Below, piece after piece: positions 40,101 through 52,900 of a DNA stretch of 64,000 nucleotides (position 1 is the stretch's first letter; each line of letters opens with the position of its first letter). The notes below the pieces were generated by a model. It saw only the letters and a list, made by a program, of their open reading frames with translations. It did not search any database and was not told the DNA's origin. Source of the DNA: Cucumis sativus (lineage: Eukaryota > Streptophyta > Magnoliopsida > Cucurbitales > Cucurbitaceae); contig NC_026660.2 in assembly GCF_000004075.3 (NCBI RefSeq), forward strand, positions 22,819,498 through 22,883,497, read 5' to 3'. A program made the position numbers and the translations under genes.

Positions 40101-43100
40101 CAATGGTGTAAAATCCATTAACAAAAAAGAAAAAATCAAAAGATAAGGCCATTCCATTTGAAGAAAGATCCACACCCACGACCTGATTATAATTTTCCAT
40201 TTTCCCTAGCCCCCGAAGGGAAGTCCTTCCCTTTTTGGTCTGTCATGGGAAGCGTTCTCTTTGGATGGAAAATGTAAACATAAGTGATTTTGAGAGTAGT
40301 ATATCATGTGTGATTTTGGAAAATTGATTGACAGTGAATCTATAAAATAACTATAATTTTAAATATCAAGAGTACCCTTCTGTTTCACCCATTCCAACCT
40401 TAATTTTGGGAAAAACTAATCTCTCTCTATAATTTGACCGTCCCTCTCTAACTTTATTTATCTCTAATCTTTCACTCCAACTTTTCTCCACCTACAAATT
40501 TTTGCTCTCTCTAGCTTTTTTTCTATATGAAATTCTTGGCACTCCATCTTTCCAGACTCTCTACCCAAAAATTTATTTACTCTAACTTCCATTTTCTCTA
40601 CCAAAAAACATTGTCTCTCTCTTCAAATACCCATGCCTTTTTCCTTCCTTAGTAATCATCCACACTTCCATTGGCTAAAACAACGACACATTGATTAGGA
40701 CCAATAGTGGGAAGGATACACGTCTCTCATCTAGTCTGACACAAATAGCCCAGGAGATAATATTGTAAAGGCTTAACAAATAACAACCAACTAATGAGAG
40801 AAATTTGAAATCTTGGAGTCCCCCAAACAGAGGTCCCATTAAAATCCACAAATCAAAAATACCATTTTGAAGGAAGTCAAAATACCTTGAGATAATAATC
40901 ATCGCTATTGATATTTTAATACTTTTTTTTTTTTAAGAAACCAAACTTCCATTGAAAAAAGAAATAATACAAGGGCTTCCAAAGAAACAAGAGTTTAATA
41001 CTAACTACAGAAAGGGCACCAGTCCAAAAGAACAAACAAGACCAATGTCATAGCTACAAAATGATCTATTGACCAAATCCCAAGAGGAAGTATTAAACAC
41101 ACCAATTCCCAAATCTCCTCCTTAGGTTTCCAACATCCCTAAAGATCTGACAATTGCTTTGTCCTCTCAAGCCAAATACCCCATAAAACTCATAAGGAAC
41201 TTGCATAACACAACATCTTTCCCTTTCTCCCTGTGAGCACCTCTGCCAACAAAGACTGCCCATGTTAATTATGATACCCACTAACACCAAAAGACCTCCA
41301 CAAACAATCTCAAAGGTGGCTCACGAAGCGATGCACCCACAGCAAATGATTCAGATCCCCGTGCTGCCTCATACAGAGGATACACGATTGCTAGAGTGAG
41401 ATAAAGGACAAATAAATTCAGACACAATCCAAGAAACTGAGTGTAATAGAGAAAGCAAGGTCATGGTTCTATAGAGAATGCAGCGTAATTCTCCCTCAAA
41501 GATCTTAACCTTTATTGAAATTTTAATCTTCTCTCCTATAAAGGAGAGAAGGTTGAAGCCTCCAAAGCAACTGAATTAAGGTAGGATAAAAAGGTCCAGG
41601 GACCACAACCTAATTTCCCTCCTCCCTAAAATAATGAATCCCTCTCGAAGAATAAAGAGGAGATCTGCCACATCAATTGCCTTTCTGTCAGATAGGGAAA
41701 TGCAAAAGCCCAAAGAGATCAAGGAAGAAAGATCATAAGAAAGCAACACGAAGACCACAAAATGCAAATTATTTATTGAATAAAAAGTCTAGATGAGGAA
41801 ATAAGGCACATAAAGATCTTTCCTTCTTAGATTTTAGGCTTGTCTTTTTGTACATGCTCTCCCTTGATTTTGTATTCTTCCATTTTCACTAAATAAAGCT
41901 TAATTTCTCATAAAAAATTAAAATTTAATAGTAATGACAATTTTGTTTTCTATTCTCTATTCCTTTCTCCACAGGATTATTCTTCCACATTTTTTTGGGT
42001 CATTCACGAGTCTTAAATTCTTATTGGCAATCAATGAAGCCAGACTACTTCATGTAGGATTCATAGGGAAAATAATTTCATGTAAGATTCCTAGGAAGAA
42101 AAACTTGGGCCCTTAGGGTTCAAAAGAGGAGAGAAAATTTCTAATAAGATGGAGGTAAAAGACTAAGAAGCAACCATTAGGCACACAAACACCAATATCG
42201 ATAGTCCTCTTATTTGATCCTGAAAGGTTGAACCTTGCTACCACATCCAATTTACTAAGAGAAATCCCAAATTCTTGGAATAGGGAAGCATCCTCATAGT
42301 CAAAGAAAGTACCTTTTTGTTCACTCAAGTAGGAAGGAGAGCTCCAACCCCCCTGTATTTTTCAATTAAACTCGCCTTTCTTTGACATAATTAGAAGTTT
42401 GAGGGGAATAGATGGTTTGACATGTCCAGAGCCATGGAAAGGCAAGTTTTATCCTTTGTTGAGCAATCATTGGGTCTAAAGGGGACTGAGGGGAAGTTAG
42501 ATGTACAGAATTCCAATGGGATTAGAAATTGGCTGTTGAACGATAAAAAACCAAAAGGCAAGTACCAAATGAATCATTATCCTTGTAACACAATATAGGC
42601 AATAGACCCGTTTTATGACATGAAATGATCAATTGGCAAGACATGAAAATATCATTAAAGATAGAAGCATACTCCAAATTTAAGTTCATGTTCGCCTCCC
42701 TGCTTGCTATTAGAATCCAATCCACCTTATAGATAATAAAAGAAATTGGCCAGGATTAGATCACTTGCTACTGTAAAAAAATTATTGGAAAAAAAAAATT
42801 AAATGTCTATGCAGTCTGTGTTGAACTTGATAGTTGGCATCACTAATCTGGATTTGTCCACATACAAGGAAAGGTTTCCAGAACATATTCACCATCACCT
42901 CAGACCAATTTAGAGTCTCAGACCCTTTTTTATCTTGAACTTATTGAGAAAATAGGATAAGACTACAGTTTTCAACTAATGCTATAGACGAAAGAACGTG
43001 GATGGAGGAAGCCCAGAGAATATAGTACAAATTAGCACCAAGCCACCGATAAAAGTATAAGGAATAGATCATAAGAATTCACCACCGTTTGTTTGTATTC

Positions 43101-44310
43101 CATAGCCAAAGTCGCAAGAGAAATCTTGAACTCTCAAACAACTTCCTAAAACATGCTCGCTTTTAGACTCCACAAGTAAATCCTCAACTTCATTTGAATC
43201 ATTTAGTGGTGTAGGAAGAAAAGGTCTCTCCACTTTTACCTATGAAGAGAAAATTGAAAATGGTTGCAAGTCAGAAAGGTAATATCTAGACAAAAACAAT
43301 TAGGCGAAAATTATGATTATGCAGAGAAGAATATCTTATTGTACAAACTGTCAATTTGGAATTGATGAAAAATCACCCCCAAATTCAAAGATTTTAGTTG
43401 GAGCAATTTAGAGAGGAGACGTGTTAAAAGAACCGCCATTCAACAAGAATCAAAATGGAAACTCACAAAAAAATAGTAGTGATACTGAGAACGAACAAGT
43501 TTTCCCAAACCTTCAAGAGGCCTAGACCATCCCATAAACTTACAAACTGAATGAAAGTTACCAAATTATAGTATTGAAATGAAGATGGAAGATTGCAAGT
43601 TTTCCAAGCACTTCAAGAGGCGTGAACTCTTCCACTAACTACTTCCAAAATTGCTCTACCAAGTTATAGCTTCCTCTACTTATAATTATAAGTTATAGCC
43701 ACCTAAATATTCTATGGCACATTTATATCTGCATTCTCTCTCTATCTCATACATACATTGCGTACATACATGCATTTATACCATATATATATATATATGA
43801 TGCAGGAAAAAAAGGAAATAAAATTGATATTGGGATAAAAATTGTTGAGGACCTACGAAGGTGCTCAAACTATCTTTGCTCTATCTCTACATATAGGAAA
43901 CAGAAACATTCATTGGTATTATGAAATGTAATACAAATTAACAAAATATCGGAAAATAATTACAAAGAAAATCTTCATCATTTAACAAGGACAGACAAGT
44001 AAAGGTACTCACAATATCATGTAATCAAAGGTCATATATTTCTACGATACAAACATAATGATAAAAAGGAAGCTTGGAACCATGATTGTATTTGTCCTCC
44101 ATCATGACAAAAATTCTCCAATAATTTAGACTTAAAATCATTCACGCATGTCAATGTTTGAAGGATGAGGCAAGCAATATAAGGTATGCATTTAAGGTGT
44201 CCAATAAATAACATTTACATGTAAAAGTTCTTTCCTGATAATAAAAAATTTCTCACCCAATGAGATTTCATATTTGTGAACTTCTGGCAGAAATGCACTT
44301 CTTGATCCAT
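37121..44310 (-). CDS. TRF-like single-Myb (telobox) protein, multi-exon
   Basis: Nuclear protein of the plant TRF-like class, whose single C-terminal Myb repeat can bind telomeric-type DNA. Supported exons in transcription order: 44310-44257 (ATG, MDQEVHFCQKF), 43239 to about 43132 (3' border uncertain), 39540-39468, 39290-38662, 37857-37636, 37557-37501, 37312-37121 (TGA). The 39290 exon encodes a long polar, low-complexity region with basic patches (RRLRKPTRRYIEELL). The 37857 and 37557 exons give the Myb domain: MWTLTEVMRLVDGIAEYG, GRWTHIKKHLF, then RTPIDLRDKWRNLLRAS, which is the telobox motif. The last exon has PLPKSLLQRVYELANIYPYP. The second exon's donor and any small exon in the 39.5-43.1 kb intron remain unsettled. 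Its leader exon probably lies near 45.6-45.7 kb. Confidence 0.82.
40921..43050 (-). mobile_element. LINE (L1-type) remnant in a Myb-gene intron
   Basis: The minus strand, read from about 41770 to 41000, gives broken frames that resemble the C-terminal part of plant L1 polyproteins (LSDRKAIDVADLL, GIWLER, LLDWCPF). It ends in a poly-A run, seen as a T-run at about 40922-40935 on the plus strand. Frames at 42.1-43.0 kb look like pieces of the upstream part. The reverse-transcriptase core is missing, so the copy is internally deleted and inactive. The plus strand at 41786-41926 also resembles a LINE tail, suggesting a second nested fragment. Family assignment is from pattern memory only. Confidence 0.5.
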
Positions 44311-45559
44311 AATTTGTTTACTTTTAAGCTCAATCAATCCTACATGTCCTGATACGAATTAGTAGCTCTAACACAACAAAAAAAGGCATATGAACATAAT
44401 TATTGCTGTGAACGAGCATCAACTATTGAGATAAAACACTTCATTGAAGTCTTCTACTTTCTCGTTCGAATATGTTAGGACATGATACCTTCAGAGATAT
44501 TAAGTTGAAAAGGCACACTTCAAGTTTGTTTCTTTCAAAATGATGTAATTCACAAGTTACACTTGAAGAAGTTTCTCATCTTTTGGACCAAACTTCCAGG
44601 TACGACATTAAGGGATAGAGACTTTAAAAAAATAATCACTAGCTAGTAGCTGGCAGCTGCTGCCTACTATTCTTTTTAGTTCGACATCAACTATTACGGA
44701 GGTAGGGATCAAACCATCGAGGAACTTTATCCCCTCATCTATGCTCTAATTAGCAATCATTAGCTACCATTGATAATGAATAAAGTAAACTACAGTTAAC
44801 ACTACAACCAGTCACGCCACATAACTAAAGATATATCTCCCTAAAATCCTTCTAGGTAACCACTGAACCCACTCCTTTACTTATGTATGCCTCTGCTTTC
44901 ACAATTACCATACAGAACATGTTGACCCACAACATGCAATTTCACATATTTATTTTTTAAAAATAAAATTTGAAGAATTTAAATGTACCAACTTGTTAAA
45001 CTAAATCGGTCATCAATAATAATAGTAACAATAAAAACGCAACATAATCAAATAAAAATCTTCTACCTTTTATAGTCAATAAGCACAATAGACGTCTTCA
45101 AAGTAAAATAAAAATAAATAAATATCCTAATTCCTGCATTAGCTGGATAACCTTCAAATAATCATGAAATGCAAAAGAAAATGACAACAAGAAACTAAAG
45201 ATTGACCAAACTTCACTAAAGATTCACAAAAGAAATATTCTCGGACAGTAATTGAATATAATACAGAAAGGAAAAAGACAAAGTTCAGACAGAATAGAAC
45301 TTCAAATTTCGAATTCTAAGGTCAGGAAAGTGAAGTATCAGAGTGTGGAATTAAGAATAGAAGAAAGGGCAGGTAGAATGCAAGGAGCTATTACTAATAA
45401 GCAAAGTCAAACCTAACGCCATAGAATAGGGAAACAGTACAGAAAGGAAGCAGTTATGGTCTTCAATTTCCACCAACATCACCCAGAAGCCAAACAAACA
45501 GTAAACTAAAACAAATTACAAGTCGCCAAAGAGTCCACTAACTAAAAACTAAGAATCAT

Positions 45560-46020
45560 TAAGCAGGTGGCAGAATCTAGAACAGGGTGTAATAGAGAAA
45601 GCAATAAACTCGAAATTCAGAGAGGAGAAGAGAAGTACCAGCACGGAAGGTGAAGATCCGAGCTTAGGTTGAAGAGAAGATTTGGGGAGAGAATGATGTT
45701 TCAGAGGATCGAAACCGGAAAAATAGAAATGTGGTTTTTTAAAAACCGCCAAACTGCGGAGGAAAATTAATTTTAATTTATGCGGCGTTTTTTTGTTCGC
45801 CGGAATTCAAACGTTTTCTGTTCCGGTTTCTCTTACCCAATTTATATGCGTTTGAAATCCGGTTCCAATACACGTGGATCTCGTTAGCGGTTTTACGGTT
45901 TGACTTCGTCATCTAACGTAACGTTACCGTTTTGACGCCGTTGGGACCGTTGTGGACCGGTTTAATTTAACACCACTTTAAGGTCGCCGCGTCGTTCCCA
46001 TTCCGTCCGGCATTCCCGTC
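45560..46020 (-). promoter_or_regulatory. Promoter and leader exon of the TRF-like gene
   Basis: From about 45700 leftwards lies a purine-rich (CT-rich in the plus sense) leader, with a possible donor CTG|GTACTTC near 45640. Upstream, 45780-46020 is richer in GC than its surroundings. The exact start cannot be placed. Confidence 0.4.
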
Positions 46021-46904
46021 TCTTTTTTTTTTCTTTTTTTTCTTTTTTGTCTTTTTTTTACTTAACAACTTTGAGGCCATACATTTTTTAAAAAATATTT
46101 AAATATGTAAAAAATAAATAAATAACAATATTGAAATGTGTGATGTTTAGAAATTTTGTTCTTTTAGACAGTTTGGAAAATTATTTTAGGACTTTTACAC
46201 ACACTGATGCTGCACGTAAGAGCTTTATGGTATTAATTTCTCAATATTAACACATTTCAATCTCTCTGTTGATCCCATAATTTTAGAGTCAATTCTAAAA
46301 TTAGAGATAGGCAAATTGTATTCACAAAGTGTCACAAAAGTGACAAAAAAAAAAGTGTCAAAGTGAGCACAAAGTGTTTGTATTATTAATAGTAAAATTA
46401 GAAGATTAGTTATTCCTTCCCATAAGAAATAAATTACATAACTAAAAATCTTCAATAGAATGGATAAATTTATAGAAAATATCATAGAATCTATCATGAT
46501 TCCATTGTAGACAAGCTATGATATTTTGTTATATTTTATAAATGTCTTTTTATTCATTTATTCATTTTGCTACATTTGAAGATATTGATTGAAGAATACA
46601 CATGTGAGAGCATAGGAATTCAACCTCCAAAACTGAATTCCAAGCTTGATCATAAGATTGTTATTTCTTACCAAAAGCAATAATACATTACATGGTAATA
46701 ATTTGGATTATTTCATGTCAGTTGGGTGTTGTACCAAGAGATGGACATTAAGCTACAACAAGTAATGCCCTATATAATCTATGTTGATAGTGTGCACATC
46801 TAATCTGTACAAATCTTCTACAGTTTTGGCCTTCAATTTCTACTGCTAGTAGATTTTCATTCATTACAAATGAAACTTTAGGAAAATAAAAGAACTAACT
46901 AAAC
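46021..46904. other. Spacer between the TRF-like and ABCG genes
   Basis: T-rich low-complexity DNA at 46021-46080, then AT-rich sequence that includes the probable 3' UTR of the ABCG gene. No gene or mobile element is supported. Confidence 0.5.
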
Positions 46905-49900
46905 TCATTTCTTTTTGAAAGTGATCATAAGAAAGAAAGCAATTGCACGACTGAGTAAGCCAAACAAAATGAGCATCACTAAACAAAGATTCCAGTCATG
47001 GAGATCGTAACCATTTTCCATCAGTGAAGTACAGCGCGTAATCAACCATACACCAGAATACCTGTGGAAGATAAGGCAATTCAACACCAAGTTTTTCAAT
47101 GGATAATACAGCATAATCATTTAAATCAGAGTGGTTTTAGTTTTACATTAACATGAAATCTATAACCAAGATCAAGGTCATAGTTCCATAGGAAACAATT
47201 AATTATATTTAGCTTAAAAAAAACCATTACAGAATTCATCCAATAGGAAAAAGTAAAAACTTTACACAGTTGAGTTATTCTTATCTGATTTCTATATGAA
47301 GCTGCTTTCGTCTATAGCTATATCAATCAATGTGCCCAAGAAATTGAAACAACGATGATTGCAAAAATTCTCAGGCAGAACCTTGATATTCCCAAGTCCA
47401 TTTTAGAAGTAAACTTATAGTGTGGTTAAAATTATTTGATGTTTCTGAACTTCTGAACCAACTGATGATTTTTATTACCTATTTTCAAGACAGTCTAGTA
47501 TTTGTTTTCAATATAGATATTATATATTGATCTAGTCACAATGACAATATTGACTGGGGGTACATCTTGAATATTTCTTACTAGCGTTTTTGTTTGTCAA
47601 GTGCAAGTTGAAGTATGCTAAATTGACTGCACTTTAACAAACATGCTAAATAGACTATATTCTTACCAGAACAAAATGATGAGGAAAAAAATTACCTTTC
47701 TGCGTTTGCAATGACAAAGCCTTCGAGTGCCCACTTAGTGTAGCAAAACTTTCCTAAATATTTGACTATTGGACTATCTTTATCTTGGTTTGCAATGAGC
47801 GTCAAAACTACAGGAAGAAGCACTGACCACTGCAAGAAGAGGAATTACGATATAGTTAAGGAGAATCAACTTTTTGTTCTCAGACCAAATAATGAGCAGT
47901 TGAGCACTATATATGACACCCAAAAGGCCAAAGCAGGAATGCCTATTGCTCAAAAAAAAGATATAATGTCGCAGTCCTACATCGCATGAGATTAGTTGGC
48001 ATTGTAAGTTAAGAGTATGTACCAATTGGGCAGGAGCCGGTTGAAGGTAGATAGCAAGTGCATAGGCCATTCCGGTCACACAGTACACCAGACAGACTAA
48101 AACAACATAGTTATCTGTAAAGGATGATCTGGGATTATTGAAGAAATAAAACATAGACAGATAAACCAGTGGTTTGATGATTGTATTGAAAAGGTCAAGT
48201 GTGTCTTTTGCGAGAAAATGTGCCAGACTGCTAATCCCCGATGCACTCTCTCTCCAGTACTGTAATTTGTCAAGAGAAAATGATCTCAGTGCTGCGATCT
48301 TGCATAGGAGGGCTGCAAAAAGAGTAGGGCTGCAAATAAGCAAAGAGCATGTGACATAAGACATATAGTGGGATGAACTTCCTAATGGACATTAATCAAG
48401 CATACAGACTATGCATTGTCTGACTTGTGATCATGGAGAAGTTATTACTTGCTATGGCATATAATCAAGTGATCTTAACTATTAAATATACGTTTAAAAA
48501 GAACAAACAGGACTATGATTAATCCAAGACCACTTCCACCGGTGCAATAATCAAGATGAACAGTAAATTTAAAGGCAATCTACAAGCTATTTATTTCACA
48601 ACTGGCAACTCACAAATAGCAATAACGGTGAAAGTATAGCCAAGGGAACCAAATGTTTCATCATTCACTTTAGCAAGAGTTCCTAAGCAGGCTCCCGCAA
48701 GTAATAACATCAAGTAATCAGCCAAGTGAATTCTAGCTTCTCGCAGTCGTTGCTTGCTCACCCTGGCAAAACAAGAAAAACCATATACAGAACAATTATT
48801 ACTTTTAAAGAGATTAAAAAAGATACACACGCACACACAAACATAAAGAAGTCTACAGTTGCAAACTCTCCAACAAGACAAACCAACAGGAAAGTTTCAA
48901 GCACAAATTTGAAATATTCCTGTACAATTCCACATTTGTCAATGTTTCACTAAGCATCTTTGCTAGTAATTTTAGAAAGTGCTTTTAGCCCAAGTAATTT
49001 AATTATAATTACTTCTGTTAAAAAATGTTTGCTACAAAACATTTTAATGTTTGAGTTTCATGCTTCTAAAATCTTAATTGTTTATATATTTATCTTGAAT
49101 GATTAACGTTTTTTAAAAAGTGTTCTTTGAATAATATGATTACAAGTCTTGAGTTAGTGTAAGAATATGATTATAAACCCGAACTCAGGGCTTATAATTA
49201 TCATACTTGAGGCATACAAAGTAGAATGATCCAATAGTACATATAATCTTTACCTTCCCACGAAATACCGATACTGCCGAGCTATACCAGGAGTTCTTCG
49301 GTTAGATAGATCCTTAGAACTTAAAAAGTTCTGTTGTATATGATCACGCTGCATTTCAACATTAAACTTCATGTCCTGCCATAAATCTCCAGCAAAAGAT
49401 TGTTCTTCAGCTCCATCACCAGGTTTTCCATGAGTTGAACCGCTCGCAGATGTATCAAAATCGCATAATTTCAGCATGTCGGGAGGTACTGGATAACCAT
49501 TATGAAGCATCCACCTGATCGGAAGCTGTTCGTGAGTCACCCCTTTTGGCTTCACCAGACCCTCAAGAATGTCAATGAAATGGTCTGGAGGATTAACACG
49601 ATCTGGCACTGTGATCCCTATGCCAGCAAAGTACTCTTCCACTTTCTTTACAGATCCATGATACGCAGTAAGCCCACCCTTGGCGAGAAGTATCAAATCA
49701 TCAAACATCTTAAACAACGAATAGCTGACTCCACAAAAATGAAAACAAGTTTATTCATGATTGTAGGACCAAATAAGGCAAAGTAAAAGTAATATTGAAT
49801 TAACAAGTTTTTTTTTATTAATAGGAATTAGAAGGGGAGAAAGGTTTTCTCATGGCAAAACACGAAGAAGAGCCCATTCAGTGGGAGAAGAATTGTCTAT

Positions 49901-52900
49901 TAGTAATCTATAATTTCAAGGTTTGATGTCATGAAGAAGAAGAAGAAGATAAATATGCTCAGATATATTTTATGGAGTGTTGAACAAGTATCGCGAGGAA
50001 TAGCAGTCTAAAGTTCTGCATAGGGTTGGTGAAGGGATGCTATACAAACCTAGGTTGGTGAAGTACCATGCAGATGTTCACACCTTCAAGGGCTTCCCGT
50101 CGAAGTGCACGAAGAAGTAACTGAGAGGATGCACTGTCTAGACCAGTGGTAGGCTCATCTAGAATCAATAAGGAAGGTTCCATGACCATTTCAATCCCAA
50201 CATTAACTCGTTTTCTTTGACCTCCAGAGATTCCTCTTTTCTCCACTGTTCCAACAAGCGAATCTCTGACTGCTTGTAGTCCCAAGGACTCAATAACTCT
50301 TTCTACCACAAGAACTTTATCAGGTTTTGGCATGTCAGCCGATAGTCTACAAAGTAAAGAATAGATCAGTATGGAAAAAATCAATACTTAACCAAACATT
50401 CACATTTGTTTCTTCAACAGACCCAACCCACTGGTGTAAATTTATATTTTTGTAGAGGGTGAAAGGCAGTTACAATTGAACATTATCATTATCTGAACCA
50501 TCACCAGTTATTTACAGTTAAATTACACAGAGCATTCAATCAAGAGCAACAGTGGAAATTAGTTTTGGGTTTCAAAATGGTGATAAAGCTTATAGATAAG
50601 AAATCCAAAAAATAAATAATATTCAGGACAATTAGCATCCAATGAAGTGCTGGGTCCTGACTCCTAAAAACTGCAAAACACTCTAGTCACCAAACCATTC
50701 ATGTTATAGTGCGTGCAGTATACGAATATGATTTGATATTTAGGTCAAAAATGGTAAAGTTCTGAATAACAAAAATTCACATACCTGCACCTAGCACTAA
50801 ATCGGAGGTTCTCCTCAACTGTCAAATTTCCATGCACTATATCATCTTGTGGTACAAAACCAATAATTTTCTTATATGAATAGATTGACTCGGGTTTTCC
50901 ATTTATAAGAACTAAACCAGTCATAGTGCACCCGGTTGACTTCCCTGCCAAAGCGGTAAGAAAAGTTGTCTTTCCTGCCCCTGATGGACCCATGACTGCT
51001 GTAACCCGACCTGGCATAATCTTCCCTGTGACACACCTCATTAGATGCTTGCTTTTCCCCTTCAATGTCAGAGTAAGATCTTTGAAAGCTATTTCAATCA
51101 CAGGTCTAGTCTTAATCTCAGTATCAGTGGCCATCGAAATCACTCCTGAGAAAGTCAAATTTTTGTTTTGCTGTTGCATTGCTTTTTCCTTCTCTAGCTG
51201 ACCATAAGCATACTTAAAGATTTGACTGTGAGTATGTATTTGTTTGCCTTTTGGTGCATGCTTTTTGATATTTTTATCTCCAATCTGCAAATTAAAGCCT
51301 TCATTGCTATTTGGATTACTATCAATGGAATGCATCATTTTTGTGAGGTTATTTTCCTTTTTCTTTCCTTTTGATGTAGCAGATTGTTGTTCCGGTGCAC
51401 CTGAACTCCCTGGATGCACAGGTGGTAATTGACCCAAACCTTTCAGCTGGTCTGGCAGCCTCGATGATTTTTTACGAGAAAATGTTCTTGACAATTGTTC
51501 TTGCAATCCCGTTGCATGCTTCTTAGCAATATCTTTCGCAGATTTCCACCTTTCACGAGCTTGTGCTGTTTCTCGAGCATGTCTTGCAGCAGCTTCCCTT
51601 CGTTTTGCCTGCCTCCTTTCCCGTGTAGTAAGAACTTGGTCAGAACAATTATAAATGATCAGCAGCAGAGTACTTAATGCAACCTACAAAAATGTGAGCA
51701 ATATCAAAATACATTGTTGCATATCATACAAAAAGTAATTTCTATTAAATAAGCCAAAGAACATGCGTAATAAGAGGTTTTGACAATGCATAAAATGGTT
51801 TCATAAATGTATAAATTAGATATTCATTTTATGCCAAGAAGCATTCCAACCTATAACTAAACCAAATGTAGAATGATCATGAATGAAAATAGTCACCGAA
51901 CACGACTGAAAGAAAGGTTATTAAAGTGCAATGTGAGGAACATATATAGTTCTAATCTTAGAAGAAAATTAGTATGGCATCCAGAATTACAAATGAGAAT
52001 GATATCTACCAACTCAGCCAAAACAGACTGTATCCAATCAAGATTTGATGTCAGCTTAAATTGCAAAATATACCGGGGGAGAAACCAAAAACAAAAAAGG
52101 AAAGAAATACAGAAAGAAAGAAGAAGAAGAGTTACTTACAATGAGGATAATCCCATAGGCATGTATATTTTGGTTTGCAGTATTTGGATTGCAGGTTGCC
52201 AACTTGAAGCATGCTGCAAACCATTACTAAAGATAATTTATTGTAATCGAGTGAAATGTTCAACTCCTTGTATGCATACAATGTGATTTAAGATTTATCA
52301 AATAAAAGCTAAGAAAACTTTAAAGAAGAACAAGTTTAACGAAAGGTCAGATACTCAGTCAACATTTTCTTCAAATTTATGTGAAGTTTACAAGTTAGGC
52401 CAAAGTTCGTTTATTCACATATAGCATTGTTATGTCAAATTCTCAAGCTGGTATCCAGATCTTGGGGATGGATTAAATGATTTTAGATATCCAAAAGCCT
52501 CCTAGTTAGAACTTTTGAAGCCTTAATGAGTTTCTAAGGAAATTTGCTAATCGTGGATTTTATTATTTTCCATATACAAGTTATTATAGAATAAGCACAA
52601 TAAATCCTTAACAATGAAATTTGAATATGGAACAGAAAAGGAAAATATTATTATTGGAATTAGTTTTGCATTTTTGTCCATGGATATTACTTTGGGGATT
52701 TCTTTAATATAATTCTTTCATTCAAATTTCTAGTTATGTATGTTACATGGTTTTGGTTGGCTCTTTGAAAATGTTGAACGTAAATAATATGTTACCGTTG
52801 GGTCATTATGTTTCCCACCTATATTCATATCTCTCAATGTTGTACTCAATCTTGTCTATTCTATTTGTCTCAATACCCTATGTCCAGCTATCATCTAAGC

